This document shows positions 56,063-64,000 of a stretch of 64,000 nucleotides of DNA, piece by piece. How positions within the stretch are numbered: the first letter of the stretch is position 1; each line of letters opens with the position of its first letter. The notes beneath the pieces were generated by a model. It saw nothing but the letters and a program-made list of their open reading frames with translations, did not search any database and was not told the origin of the DNA. The position numbers and the translations under genes are program-made. Source of the DNA: Bacillus sp. BP-3 (GTDB lineage Bacteria; Bacillota; Bacilli; Bacillales; Bacillaceae_G); the NCBI RefSeq assembly GCF_028401955.1, contig NZ_JAQOTJ010000007.1:62001-126000 (forward strand), given 5' to 3'.

Positions 56063-56764
56063 GTGAGCCGAGAAACAATACTTGTCGTAGATGATGAAAA
56101 AGAAATTCGTGATTTGATTGCGATTTATTTGAAGAATGAAGGATATGAAGTGCTCCAGGCCGGGGATGGTACAGAGGGGTTAGAAATATTACAAAAGCAG
56201 CAAGTACATTTAGTTGTATTAGATATTATGATGCCGAAACTAGACGGTATTCATATGTGTATGAAAGTAAGAGAAATAGCTGAGATGCCAATTATTATGT
56301 TATCGGCTAAAACGCAAGACATGGACAAAATTTTAGGGTTAACAACCGGAGCGGATGATTATGTAACGAAACCTTTTAATCCATTAGAATTGATTGCGCG
56401 AATTAAATCGCAGCTTCGCAGGTATATGAAAATGAGTGGCGGTTTAATCCAAAACGAAGATGAAATTGAAATTGGCGATATGAAAATAAATGTTGCGACG
56501 CATGAAGTGATTGTGGGACAAGATGAAGTGAAGCTGACACCGAGGGAATTCTCTATTTTAGAGTTACTGGCGAGAAATAGCGGGATGGTATTTAGTGCGG
56601 ATCAAATTTATGAACGCGTTTGGAAAGAACCTGCCTTCCAATCTGATAATACGGTCATGGTACATATTCGAAAAATCCGCGAGAAGACAGAAGAAAATCC
56701 AAGGAAACCTCGTTATATAAAAACAGTGTGGGGAGTGGGATATAAGATTGAAAAAGATATTTAA
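56063..56764 (+). CDS. OmpR-family response regulator
   Basis: A 233-residue regulator, GTG start after GGAGGAGAG. Receiver domain at 1-120 with the acidic pair VVDDE, the phospho-acceptor in VVLDIMMPK and the lysine in VTKPF; winged-helix DNA-binding domain at about 135-230 (KLTPREFSILELLARN ... VWGVGYKI). It overlaps the kinase gene by 17 nt. The type is VanR-like; the target is unknown but the DedA-methyltransferase genes upstream are candidates. Confidence 0.95.
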   Translation: MSRETILVVDDEKEIRDLIAIYLKNEGYEVLQAGDGTEGLEILQKQQVHLVVLDIMMPKLDGIHMCMKVREIAEMPIIMLSAKTQDMDKILGLTTGADDYVTKPFNPLELIARIKSQLRRYMKMSGGLIQNEDEIEIGDMKINVATHEVIVGQDEVKLTPREFSILELLARNSGMVFSADQIYERVWKEPAFQSDNTVMVHIRKIREKTEENPRKPRYIKTVWGVGYKIEKDI

Positions 56765-58271
56765 ACTATTTTATTATGTGATTCAAAAAATAAAAAGATT
56801 GTTACGTAGACCTATTAATTACATTCGTAAGAGTATTAGAATTCAATTAATTACGACATTTATTTTCTGTGCTCTGTTAGGTTTTTTCGTATCACGATTG
56901 TCTGTTCCGTTTTTTGAAAAAGCAAATCAACATGCCATCATTGATTATAGCGATGGTATGGAGCAAATCAATAATGAAGCAAAGCGAACAGCTGAGATGA
57001 TAGTGAGAGAAAATACAGTAGATGCATTGCAAAGAATGATTGATATGGAAAATCAAAATGCTGAGCATGAACGGCATGCTTTAAAAGTGCTAGTTACAGA
57101 TGAAACAGGAAAGGTTTTATATAAAACAAAGCTAGCAGAAGAAGAGCAAATTAATCTGCATAATACAATTCGTAATGTGATGTCTTTTGCTAGTAATCAA
57201 CCGATTGATTACAATGGTTTAGGTTTAGGAGAAATCAGAGATTTGCACAAAGAATTTATTACTTTTTACCCAGTTACACTGGAAGGAAAAAATTTATACA
57301 TGTTTGTAAGCGGCATTCCAACTGGTCAGGTAAAATATAGCAAGGAAGAAGGTCCTGTTCCATTCTTTATTGGGGTTCTCGTATTTATTTTTTCTTTCTT
57401 CTATATAACGAAGCGAAAGATGAAGCAAATTGAAGCGATGGCAGAAGGTGTGAAAGAGATTGCCAAGGGGAACTTAGCCTATCGGATTGAAAAAAAGGGC
57501 AAAGATGAAATGGCTTTATTAACAGAGAATATTAATCATATGGCAGAAGAGCTTATGGTGAATATTGAAAAAGAAAGAAAAATTGAAAAGCAAAAAAATG
57601 AATTAATTACCAATGTATCGCATGACTTACGAACACCGCTTACTTCAATTATGGGATATTTACGCTTATTACGTGATGGGAAATATGAAAATAAAGAACA
57701 ATACGATGAGTATGTAAGAATCGCATTCTCAAAGTCAGAGCAATTAAAGAATTTAATAGAAGATTTATTTGAATACACGAAGCTAACAAATGAAAAGATT
57801 ACATTAGAAAAACAAGAAGTATGCATAAATGAACTTCTTGATCAATTAATTGAAGAACTTGTACCGCAAGCAGAAGAACATGATCTTTCCTTTGTGAAAG
57901 AATTTCCCGAAGATCGTTTATACGCTTCCTTGGATTCAGAAAAAATGGTCCGCGTGTTTGATAATTTATTAATGAATGCCGTTAAGTATAGTAAAGATGA
58001 GGGAGAAATTATCGTTTCGCTTCAAAGAGAGCGACGTAACATTCGCATTTCTATTGCAAACGAAAGTGAAGAGTTTACAAAAGAAGAGTTAGAGAACTTA
58101 TTTGAACGCTTTTATAAAAAAGATCAATCAAGAAGTCGAGTGTCAGAAGGATCAGGGCTTGGACTTGCGATTGCCAAAAGTATTGTGGAACTAGAAGGCG
58201 GAGAAATTCGAGCGGAATATAAGAACGGGGTAGTTCAGTTTATTATTGTATTACCGGTTGTGGCGGAGTGA
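56748..58271 (+). CDS. Sensor histidine kinase (VanS-like)
   Basis: A 507-residue kinase with a TTG start and GGGAGTGGGA as ribosome site. Membrane segment 1 at about residues 33-50, an extracytoplasmic sensor of about 140 residues, segment 2 at about 203-220, a HAMP domain, the phosphorylated histidine in NVSHDLRTPLTS, and an ATPase domain with N, G1 (not quoted) and G2 (GSGLGLAIAKSIVE) boxes. With the preceding regulator it forms a complete envelope-sensing pair. The signal is unknown. Confidence 0.94.
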   Translation: MKKIFKLFYYVIQKIKRLLRRPINYIRKSIRIQLITTFIFCALLGFFVSRLSVPFFEKANQHAIIDYSDGMEQINNEAKRTAEMIVRENTVDALQRMIDMENQNAEHERHALKVLVTDETGKVLYKTKLAEEEQINLHNTIRNVMSFASNQPIDYNGLGLGEIRDLHKEFITFYPVTLEGKNLYMFVSGIPTGQVKYSKEEGPVPFFIGVLVFIFSFFYITKRKMKQIEAMAEGVKEIAKGNLAYRIEKKGKDEMALLTENINHMAEELMVNIEKERKIEKQKNELITNVSHDLRTPLTSIMGYLRLLRDGKYENKEQYDEYVRIAFSKSEQLKNLIEDLFEYTKLTNEKITLEKQEVCINELLDQLIEELVPQAEEHDLSFVKEFPEDRLYASLDSEKMVRVFDNLLMNAVKYSKDEGEIIVSLQRERRNIRISIANESEEFTKEELENLFERFYKKDQSRSRVSEGSGLGLAIAKSIVELEGGEIRAEYKNGVVQFIIVLPVVAE

Positions 58272-58384
58272 CGTGTTATGAAGAATGTAGCATTTATTAG
58301 AAATATATCGATTTTGATAATGATTTGCAAAATGATGTAATGGTATTATATAGGTAATACTACTTAAAGTAAGGGGAAATGGTA

Positions 58385-58474
58385 ATGGGAATGTTCACAG
58401 CGGTTGCAGTAACTAGTGCGATTTTATTTTTAGCTTGGGCTGTAGGGAACCGAGAAAAAGGGCAGCAACAATAA
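58385..58474 (+). CDS. 29-residue membrane peptide
   Basis: ATG 58385 after AAGGGGAAATGGT. The peptide has one hydrophobic segment (FTAVAVTSAILFLAWAVG) and a polar end (NREKGQQQ). This layout (single helix, short basic end) is that of small subunits such as CydX/CydS-type peptides, but no partner genes are near. Function unknown. A promoter-like TATTAT-rich stretch precedes it. Confidence 0.5.
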   Translation: MGMFTAVAVTSAILFLAWAVGNREKGQQQ

Positions 58475-58631
58475 TATTAGATCAGCCTAATTGTAAAAGA
58501 ATCTGATTTCAGCTATGTCAAGTGTTATATCTTTTCCATATTGTTATTTGTATTCTGCGTATATGATTTGATACTGGTCTTTGCATATGTGACTGATAGA
58601 ACAGGTTATTGAATACCATCCATTATAAAAA

Positions 58632-58668
58632 GAGGAGCTCCTCAATCCAATTGAGGTGCTCCTTTTCT
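58632..58668. terminator. Bidirectional terminator
   Basis: AGGAGC-CCTCAAT pairs with ATTGAGG-GCTCCTTTT. It ends the minus-strand YbjQ gene and the + strand region before it. Confidence 0.9.
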
Positions 58669-58674
58669 ATTTAT

Positions 58675-58986
58675 TTACACACGTACAGCTGTACCGCTTA
58701 CCGCAACCATTAACATTCCGTCGCGAACCACTTCGTAGTCTACATCGATACCAACGATTGCATTGGCACCTTTTTGCGCTGCAAGTTGTTTCATTTCTTC
58801 CATTGCGATGTCACGGGCTTCTTTTAATTTACTTTCATATGCACCAGAACGGCCGCCTACAACGTCACGAACAGAAGCGAAGATGTCACGTACGATATTT
58901 GCACCCATAATTGCTTCACCGTTTACGATGTCTACATACTCAATAATTTCTTTTCCTTGAATCGTATTAGTTGTTGTTACGATCAT
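58675..58986 (-). CDS. YbjQ/UPF0145-family protein
   Basis: A 103-residue protein of normal length with [29 protein letters not shown] and [15 protein letters not shown], the two family signatures (first one by parts). The family forms pentamers and was called heavy-metal binding without clear proof. Single gene with AGGAGCGTG ribosome site. Confidence 0.93.
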   Translation of the reverse strand: MIVTTTNTIQGKEIIEYVDIVNGEAIMGANIVRDIFASVRDVVGGRSGAYESKLKEARDIAMEEMKQLAAQKGANAIVGIDVDYEVVRDGMLMVAVSGTAVRV

Positions 58987-59176
58987 TTTTTAACACGCTC
59001 CTATAATCTCTAAAGATGTATTATTTTCTATGCTCTTATTATTACATGGAAACAGTACGGAAACTATTTAAGAACCTTACATAAAGATGACAGTTTCGTA
59101 AGGTTTGTTAAGCATTGAAATAAACGACATATACAAGTTGAAAAAATCTTTTTTAGATTGCTTGACTTCTATCTTT

Positions 59177-59199
59177 GTTGTAACTATAATGATTACAAC
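59177..59199 (+). promoter_or_regulatory. Rrf2-type operator 1
   Basis: GTTGTAA-N9-TTACAAC, a perfect 7-bp dyad with 9-bp spacer, ending 15 bp upstream of the Rrf2 gene start. The same 23-mer with two base changes lies at 59667-59689 before the FrnE-like gene. Confidence 0.85.
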
Positions 59200-59214
59200 G
59201 GGGCGGTGATAAAT

Positions 59215-59652
59215 ATGAAAATTAGTAGCCGTTTTACAATTGCTGTGCATATTTTATCTCTCCTAAAAACTAATCCACCTTCTATTTGTACTTCAGAGTA
59301 TATAGGGGAAAGTGTGAATACAAATCCAGTAATTATTCGGAAAGTACTATCGTATTTAAAAAAAGCAGGTTTTGTTCAAGTACGTCGCGGCGCAGGAGGA
59401 GCTTACCTCGTGAAAGGATTGTGTGAGATTACCTTGTTAGATGTGTACCGAGCCGTAGATGTGGTGGAAGAGGAAAAGTTATTTCATTTTCATGAAAAGC
59501 CGAATCCTGATTGTCCGGTAGGAGCAAATATACAAACTGTTTTAGAGGTTATTTTAGTTCAGGCACAAGAAGCGCTTGAGCTCGTATTGGAAAGTATAAC
59601 AATGGAGAAATTAGTTACATCATTAGTAAATCAAATACATTCTGCAAAGTAA
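59215..59652 (+). CDS. Rrf2-family transcriptional regulator (YwnA-like)
   Basis: A 145-residue winged-helix protein. Start ATG 59215 after GGGGCGGTGAT. The DNA-binding part is residues 1-70 (ISSRFTIAVHIL ... VRRGAGGAYLV). It lacks the three-cysteine cluster of iron-sulphur Rrf2 members: only one cysteine in PDCPVG plus scattered ones (TICTSEY, KGLCEI), so a thiol-based sensor is possible. Two matching operators flank it, one before itself and one before the redox genes that follow; autoregulation is likely. Confidence 0.9.
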   Translation: MKISSRFTIAVHILSLLKTNPPSICTSEYIGESVNTNPVIIRKVLSYLKKAGFVQVRRGAGGAYLVKGLCEITLLDVYRAVDVVEEEKLFHFHEKPNPDCPVGANIQTVLEVILVQAQEALELVLESITMEKLVTSLVNQIHSAK

Positions 59653-59666
59653 TTTTTTTTAAATAT

Positions 59667-59689
59667 GTTGTAACTTTATTGATTACAAC
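59667..59689 (+). promoter_or_regulatory. Rrf2-type operator 2
   Basis: GTTGTAA-N9-TTACAAC again; the 9-bp centre differs from operator 1 at two places. It lies 27 bp upstream of the FrnE-like gene, where it would block transcription. Confidence 0.85.
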
Positions 59690-59715
59690 TAAATAAAAAG
59701 TGAGGGAACATAAAC

Positions 59716-60366
59716 ATGACTGTAAAAATTAAAGCTTATTCTGATTTTATATGTCCATTTTGTTTTTTAGGAAAAGCTCCTTTGGATGAGATTGTAAAGG
59801 GGAAAGATGTAGAAGTAGAATGGATGCCATTTGAATTACGCCCGAGTCCATATCCGAAAATTGATCCATGGAAAGAACCTGACAAGTTAGGTTCATGGGA
59901 TTCATTTATTGTTCCTACTGCAAAAAAATTAGGAGTAGAAATGCGTTTACCTCGTGTTTCTCCGCATCCATATACAAACCTTGCTTTTGAAGGATACCAT
60001 TTTGCGAAGGAACATGGAAAAGGAACTGCGTTTCACGATAGAGTGTTTGCTGCTTTTTTCCAAGAAGAACAAAACATTGAAGATATCGAAGTATTAACAA
60101 AATTGGCAGGGGAAGTTGGACTCCCTAAAGAAGCATTTAAAGAAGCATTAGTATCAAGAAAGTATAAAGACGTACAAGAAGAAGCATTACGACATGCTTA
60201 CGAAGAAGCACAAATTATGGCTGTTCCAACATTTGTCATTGGTGATGAAGTGATTCAGGGATTAGCGAGCAAAGAAAGATTAGCAAAAGCAATCGATCAA
60301 GAGCTAGCAAAAAGTAAAGAAAATGAATTAGATGGAATGCAATGTAATGTAGATGGATATTGTTAA
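59716..60366 (+). CDS. DsbA/FrnE-family thiol oxidoreductase
   Basis: A 216-residue thioredoxin-fold protein with the active site CPFC (Cys13-Cys16), the cis-proline in AVPTFVIG and the FrnE-type inserted helical domain. A second cysteine pair sits at the very C-terminus (MQCNVDGYC), possibly for zinc or internal disulphide exchange. No signal peptide, so it is cytosolic. Under the same Rrf2 operator as the regulator; probably induced by thiol or electrophile stress. Confidence 0.9.
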   Translation: MTVKIKAYSDFICPFCFLGKAPLDEIVKGKDVEVEWMPFELRPSPYPKIDPWKEPDKLGSWDSFIVPTAKKLGVEMRLPRVSPHPYTNLAFEGYHFAKEHGKGTAFHDRVFAAFFQEEQNIEDIEVLTKLAGEVGLPKEAFKEALVSRKYKDVQEEALRHAYEEAQIMAVPTFVIGDEVIQGLASKERLAKAIDQELAKSKENELDGMQCNVDGYC

Positions 60367-60414
60367 TAAGAGATTGGATGCAGATCAACATATAAAATAT
60401 TGGGGGAATGAAAC

Positions 60415-61017
60415 ATGTCAGTTACTACAACAAATTTAAAAGATGCAATTATGAATCGCCGTTCTATCCGTAAAGTGAAAAAGAACGAAAATATTACGAA
60501 AGAAAGAATTAGTGAGATTTTAAAAACCGCTTTATACGCACCGTCAGCTTTTAATATGCAAAGTGGCCGCCTCGTTGTATTAATGGATGCAGAACATGAA
60601 AAGTTTTGGGATATCGTAAAAGAAACACTTCGCGCCCTTGTTCCAGCAGAAAATTTTGAGGCAACTGTAGCAAGACTGCAAGGATTCCGTGATGGAGTAG
60701 GGACAGTGCTATTCTTTGAAAATCAAGAAACTGTAAAGACAATGCAAGAAAACGCACCATTATATAAAGAGCAATTCCCATTCTGGTCTCATCAAGGAAG
60801 TGCAATGCTGCAATATGCAACATGGATGGCTTTATCTGCAGAAGGAATTGGGGTGTCTCTACAACACTACAATCCAATTGTTGACGAAGAAGTAAAACAA
60901 ACTTGGAACATTCCAGCAGAGTGGAGCCTAGTGGCACAAATGCCATTTGGTGAACCAGATGAGCAGCCAGGTGAAAGAACATTGTTACCTTATGAAGATG
61001 TGGTGAAATTCTATTAA
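60415..61017 (+). CDS. Nitroreductase-family flavoprotein
   Basis: A 200-residue FMN-binding protein with the nitroreductase pattern IMNRRSIRKVKKNE at the start, YAPSAFNMQSGRLVV and GIGVSLQHYNPIVDEEV. It is of the short YdgI/HxN type (fungal-like nitroreductase group). It reduces nitro or quinone compounds with NAD(P)H; substrate unknown. It follows the FrnE-like gene by 48 nt with GGGGGAATG ribosome site and is probably co-transcribed with it. Confidence 0.88.
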   Translation: MSVTTTNLKDAIMNRRSIRKVKKNENITKERISEILKTALYAPSAFNMQSGRLVVLMDAEHEKFWDIVKETLRALVPAENFEATVARLQGFRDGVGTVLFFENQETVKTMQENAPLYKEQFPFWSHQGSAMLQYATWMALSAEGIGVSLQHYNPIVDEEVKQTWNIPAEWSLVAQMPFGEPDEQPGERTLLPYEDVVKFY

Positions 61018-61105
61018 GAAAAGCGAATGATTTCCTGAATAGGGAACACACAATTATTATGGGGAATGGATTCAACTTAAAAACCGGATTATGACTATAC
61101 TTAAA

Positions 61106-61139
61106 GAAAAAACGTCTCAAATATTAGAGACGTTTTTTA
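61106..61139 (+). terminator. Terminator of the redox operon
   Basis: AAAAAACGTCTC pairs with GAGACGTTTTTT around AAATATTA. Confidence 0.95.
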
Positions 61140-61373
61140 TATTTATATAATGATTAAAAAACATTGATAACATTTGTATTTATTAATTATAATATAATGA
61201 TATAAAATTGTTAATGTGGTAAAATAAATTTGTTTTCTTATGAAATAAGTAATATTTATTTACCATAATATAAAGTAGAATATTTTGAATTATTTTTATT
61301 TATTGAAAAAAGGAGGTATTTACAGTATATTTTTTGAGGAACATTTATTTTGATATAAAAAGGGGTTATTTAT
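61140..61373. other. Very AT-rich gene-free stretch
   Basis: About 230 bp of almost pure A and T with no gene. AAAAGGGG at 61359 is the ribosome site for the following TTG start. Confidence 0.5.
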
Positions 61374-62432
61374 TTGAAGAAAATATTAAAAACGCTTTTA
61401 TTACTAGTAGCATTAGTGGTTGGTAGTGTAGCTATATTTTTAGCCTATATTATGATTACGGATGAGAAACCTGTTAGTGTCCTGAAATTAAATGTAGAAA
61501 ATAAAAATGAAAAAGTTTTAAAACAGGGAGACACATTTACAGCGACAACTTTTAACATAGGCTATGCTGGTTTGGATAAAAATCAAGACTTTTTTATGGA
61601 CGGGGGAGAAGGTTCTCGTTCTAGTAGTAAAGAACAAACAGAAAAAAATCTGAAAAACATGCTATCTTTTTTACAAAAAGAAGGTTCTGATTTCATCTTA
61701 TTGCAAGAGGTGGATACGAAATCTTCGAGATCATTTGATGTGAATGAGTATGACGTATTTAAGAGTGGCTTGAAAAACTATGAATCTTCTTTCGGATATA
61801 ACTATCATGCACAGTGGGTGCCTGTTCCGGTTACTAATCCAATGGGATATGCGAATTCAGGAATGAGTTCATTTTCGAAGTATAAGATTGATACAGCAAC
61901 AAGATTTCAACTGCCGGGGAAAGAGCCTTGGCCAAAACAATTATTTGATTTAGACCGAGCAATCGTTGAGCATAAAATCCCTGTGAGTAATGGGAAATAT
62001 TTAAGGCTCGTCAATCTTCATTTATCTGCTTATGATAAAGGCGGAAAAATAAGAAGGCAGCAAGTTGATTATTTGAAAGAGTATATGAACGAACACTATA
62101 AAAACGGCGACTATGTGATACTTGGCGGTGATTGGAATCAACTAGTCTCTGATGTACAACTAAAAGATCCGAAGTTTCAAAAAGTATGGCCTGAATGGTT
62201 AGTAGAGTTGCCAAAAGATTTCACAGACGGTGGGTTCCAGTGGGCGGTAGACCCGACTGTTTGGACTGTTCGCGATGATGTGAAAAAATATGTAGAAGGT
62301 GAAAATTTCGTTACAATTATTGATGGATTTTTAGTTTCGCCAAATGTAGAAGTCGTAAATGTACATGGAAATGATCTGAAGTTTGAAAATAGCGATCATA
62401 ATCCGGTAAGTGCAGTATTCAAATTAAAATAA
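61374..62432 (+). CDS. Endonuclease/exonuclease/phosphatase-family protein, membrane-anchored
   Basis: A 352-residue protein with a TTG start ([15 protein letters not shown]). The N-terminal hydrophobic segment at 5-30 is a signal anchor. The EEP fold is shown by [18 protein letters not shown] (catalytic Glu), [15 protein letters not shown] (Asp, Asn) and [10 protein letters not shown] (Asp-His). This family includes sphingomyelinases, nucleases and inositol phosphatases; this one is outside the known secreted sphingomyelinase of the group. It acts outside the membrane. The substrate is unknown. Confidence 0.85.
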   Translation: MKKILKTLLLLVALVVGSVAIFLAYIMITDEKPVSVLKLNVENKNEKVLKQGDTFTATTFNIGYAGLDKNQDFFMDGGEGSRSSSKEQTEKNLKNMLSFLQKEGSDFILLQEVDTKSSRSFDVNEYDVFKSGLKNYESSFGYNYHAQWVPVPVTNPMGYANSGMSSFSKYKIDTATRFQLPGKEPWPKQLFDLDRAIVEHKIPVSNGKYLRLVNLHLSAYDKGGKIRRQQVDYLKEYMNEHYKNGDYVILGGDWNQLVSDVQLKDPKFQKVWPEWLVELPKDFTDGGFQWAVDPTVWTVRDDVKKYVEGENFVTIIDGFLVSPNVEVVNVHGNDLKFENSDHNPVSAVFKLK

Positions 62433-62478
62433 TCTTTATTTTGCGGTTCACTTTTATTTTGAAAGGAAAGTTTCGTAT

Positions 62479-63981
62479 ATGGAGTGGTTAAAGAGAAAAT
62501 GCTTTTCTAATCTTGAGCAAGAATCACAAAAAAATCATTTATTACTGTTCATTAGCATGTTCAGTTTTTTCTTAGGAATCGCTGCAATTAGTTATTACGG
62601 ATATATCTTCACGGCTAGAGCAATCCCGTTTTGGGTATGCGGTGCCACTGTGTTTATAGTGGGGATTCTTCTTAATTTCGTTCCGAAAATGGTATACATG
62701 TATAAATATATTATGACCTGTATGTTATTAGTGATGTCGTATATTATGATTCAAACGTTTAATGAAAGTCCGGCTATTTTTCAAATGGTCTATTTTACAT
62801 TAGCGGTTTCCTTAATTTATTTAAGTGAGCGCCTTATTTTAATGCTTGGAGGAGTCGCTGTTATTACGACATTTATCCTTTGTAACTACTGGCCAAAGCA
62901 GTTTTTTGCTTATACTGCGGCTTCGGAAGCAGCTAATTTCGCAAGTTTACTGGCGATTGTGACGCTGGCGATGTGGGGCGTCACGAAAATCGGAAAAAGT
63001 CTTCTTGTACGTCTAAATAAAGAAAAGCAAGAAGTAATGAAAAAAGCTGTGGAATTAGAAAACACGCAAAAGCTGATTGAAGAAACTGTTCTAAAATTAG
63101 ATCAAAATTTTAATAGCTTAAAAAATAATGTAAATACTTCAATGGAATCGATGGGAGAAATTAATGTTGCCTTTCAAGAAGTAGCTATGGGGGCACATTC
63201 TCAATCAGAGATGATGTCACACTCTGTAGAAGTACTGAATGATATGGAGACAAATATTGAACATATTATTTCACAGGTAAGAGAAGTATCGACAAACGTT
63301 GATGAAAGTTTAGAAGCTTCAAAGATAAGTGTGGGCACGCTGCAAAACTTTGAACAACATATGCGGAGCTTAAGTGGAATTCTTACACAGTCAGGACTTA
63401 TATTTGGAGAATTAACAGAGCAATCGAAAAGGATTACGGAGATTGCAGACGTAATTACAGGAATCTCAGATCAAACGAGTTTATTAGCGCTAAATGCCAA
63501 TATTGAAGCAGCGAGAGCGGGCGAGCATGGAAAAGGTTTTGCGATTGTAGCAAATGAGGTATTAAAACTTGCAGAAGAGTCAAATCGGTCGGCTGGAAGT
63601 ATTCAAGGCATTTTAAAAGATTTTAGCAATCAAGCAAGTAAGGTAGAAGAGCAAGTCGGAAAAGGGAAAAAAGTGCAAGAAGAGTGTAATAAAATGTTGT
63701 CGGACGTTCTAGCAAATGTAAGCAGCCTTGGTACATTTATTGATTCTATTAATCGGTTAATGACAGAAATTGTTCATCATCAAGAAAGCTTCCAGGTGAA
63801 AACGACGAATATCGTTCAAGATGTCACGTACGCGTCTACTGTCATTCAACAAACATCTACTGCGACAGAGGATGTACTCGTAAGTGTGGAAAAAGAAAGA
63901 AGACGTAATGAAACGTCTGTTGAAGCGTTACATACTGTAGCGGTGCAAGTGAAACAGTTAGAAGCAATTTTAGAGAAATAG
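62479..63981 (+). CDS. Methyl-accepting chemotaxis-type transducer with multi-span N-terminus
   Basis: A 500-residue protein. About six membrane segments in residues 20-180, with no large extracellular ligand domain, then a long coiled-coil signalling domain. The MCP hairpin tip is conserved: [48 protein letters not shown] (given in parts [18 protein letters not shown] and [14 protein letters not shown]). It passes signals to CheA-CheW; a receptor embedded in the membrane could sense membrane state or a hydrophobic compound. Nothing else of the chemotaxis system is in the window. Confidence 0.92.
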   Translation: MEWLKRKCFSNLEQESQKNHLLLFISMFSFFLGIAAISYYGYIFTARAIPFWVCGATVFIVGILLNFVPKMVYMYKYIMTCMLLVMSYIMIQTFNESPAIFQMVYFTLAVSLIYLSERLILMLGGVAVITTFILCNYWPKQFFAYTAASEAANFASLLAIVTLAMWGVTKIGKSLLVRLNKEKQEVMKKAVELENTQKLIEETVLKLDQNFNSLKNNVNTSMESMGEINVAFQEVAMGAHSQSEMMSHSVEVLNDMETNIEHIISQVREVSTNVDESLEASKISVGTLQNFEQHMRSLSGILTQSGLIFGELTEQSKRITEIADVITGISDQTSLLALNANIEAARAGEHGKGFAIVANEVLKLAEESNRSAGSIQGILKDFSNQASKVEEQVGKGKKVQEECNKMLSDVLANVSSLGTFIDSINRLMTEIVHHQESFQVKTTNIVQDVTYASTVIQQTSTATEDVLVSVEKERRRNETSVEALHTVAVQVKQLEAILEK

Positions 63982-64000
63982 ATGAAAAGATTTGTCTTAA

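Overview
The window is chromosomal DNA of a Bacillus cereus-group bacterium. The evidence is the low-GC Firmicute gene order (yvcI-rapZ-yvcK-whiA-crh, cggR-gap-pgk-tpi-gpmI-eno, secG-est-rnr-smpB-ssrA), a cholesterol-dependent cytolysin gene behind a perfect PlcR box, a spoVA2-type spore operon, IS231-like termini and interspersed bcr-type repeats. The species within the group cannot be fixed from this window; the tmRNA tag (GKQQNNFALAA) may help.

Region 1 (1-11.4 kb) is an accessory locus beside yvcI. It starts with the 5' end of a PlcR-like (RRNPP) peptide-sensor gene on the minus strand. Facing away from it are a 56-residue secreted pro-peptide, a LuxR-type regulator, and then a tight nine-gene operon: GNAT acetyltransferase, ketoreductase, two FabD-like acyltransferases, AMP-dependent acyl ligase, ALDH-type reductase, ThDP enzyme, KAS III and acyl carrier protein. 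I read it as a cell-density-controlled pathway for a small acyl-derived metabolite that I cannot name. Its right edge carries an IS3-family transposase remnant and two copies of a roughly 120-bp repeat. This is the best candidate for an undescribed system in the window.

Region 2 (11.9-38.8 kb) is mostly core genome: the yvcI-crh operon; clpP with a CtsR-controlled promoter; a seven-gene spoVA2-type operon on the minus strand; a KimA-like potassium transporter; tRNA-Arg(CCG); the SigL gene; the glycolytic operon under a clear CggR operator; a lipoprotein; a CidA/CidB pair with upstream cre-like sites; secG, the carboxylesterase gene, rnr, smpB and the tmRNA gene.

Region 3 (39.2-49.5 kb), downstream of ssrA, is a mosaic of broken and acquired genes: IS231-like ends, a truncated jelly-roll protein, a nonsense-disrupted second ybeY, a two-domain DUF4822 lipoprotein, a gerB fragment, the C-terminus of a BceB-type permease, and a distinctly GC-richer PadR-DUF1048-ABC exporter cassette. 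It ends at the cytolysin gene, whose promoter combines a PlcR box with a perfect cre site and whose transcript begins with a 26-codon amphipathic peptide gene.

Region 4 (49.5-64 kb) holds small membrane and stress functions: YitT-like, PsiE-like, XapX and PhnA-like proteins; a divergent LysR/SDR pair around a perfect palindrome; a methyltransferase-DedA-two-component operon; a YbjQ protein; an Rrf2-controlled FrnE-like oxidoreductase and nitroreductase pair with two near-identical operators; an EEP-family phosphodiesterase; and a membrane chemoreceptor-like protein.
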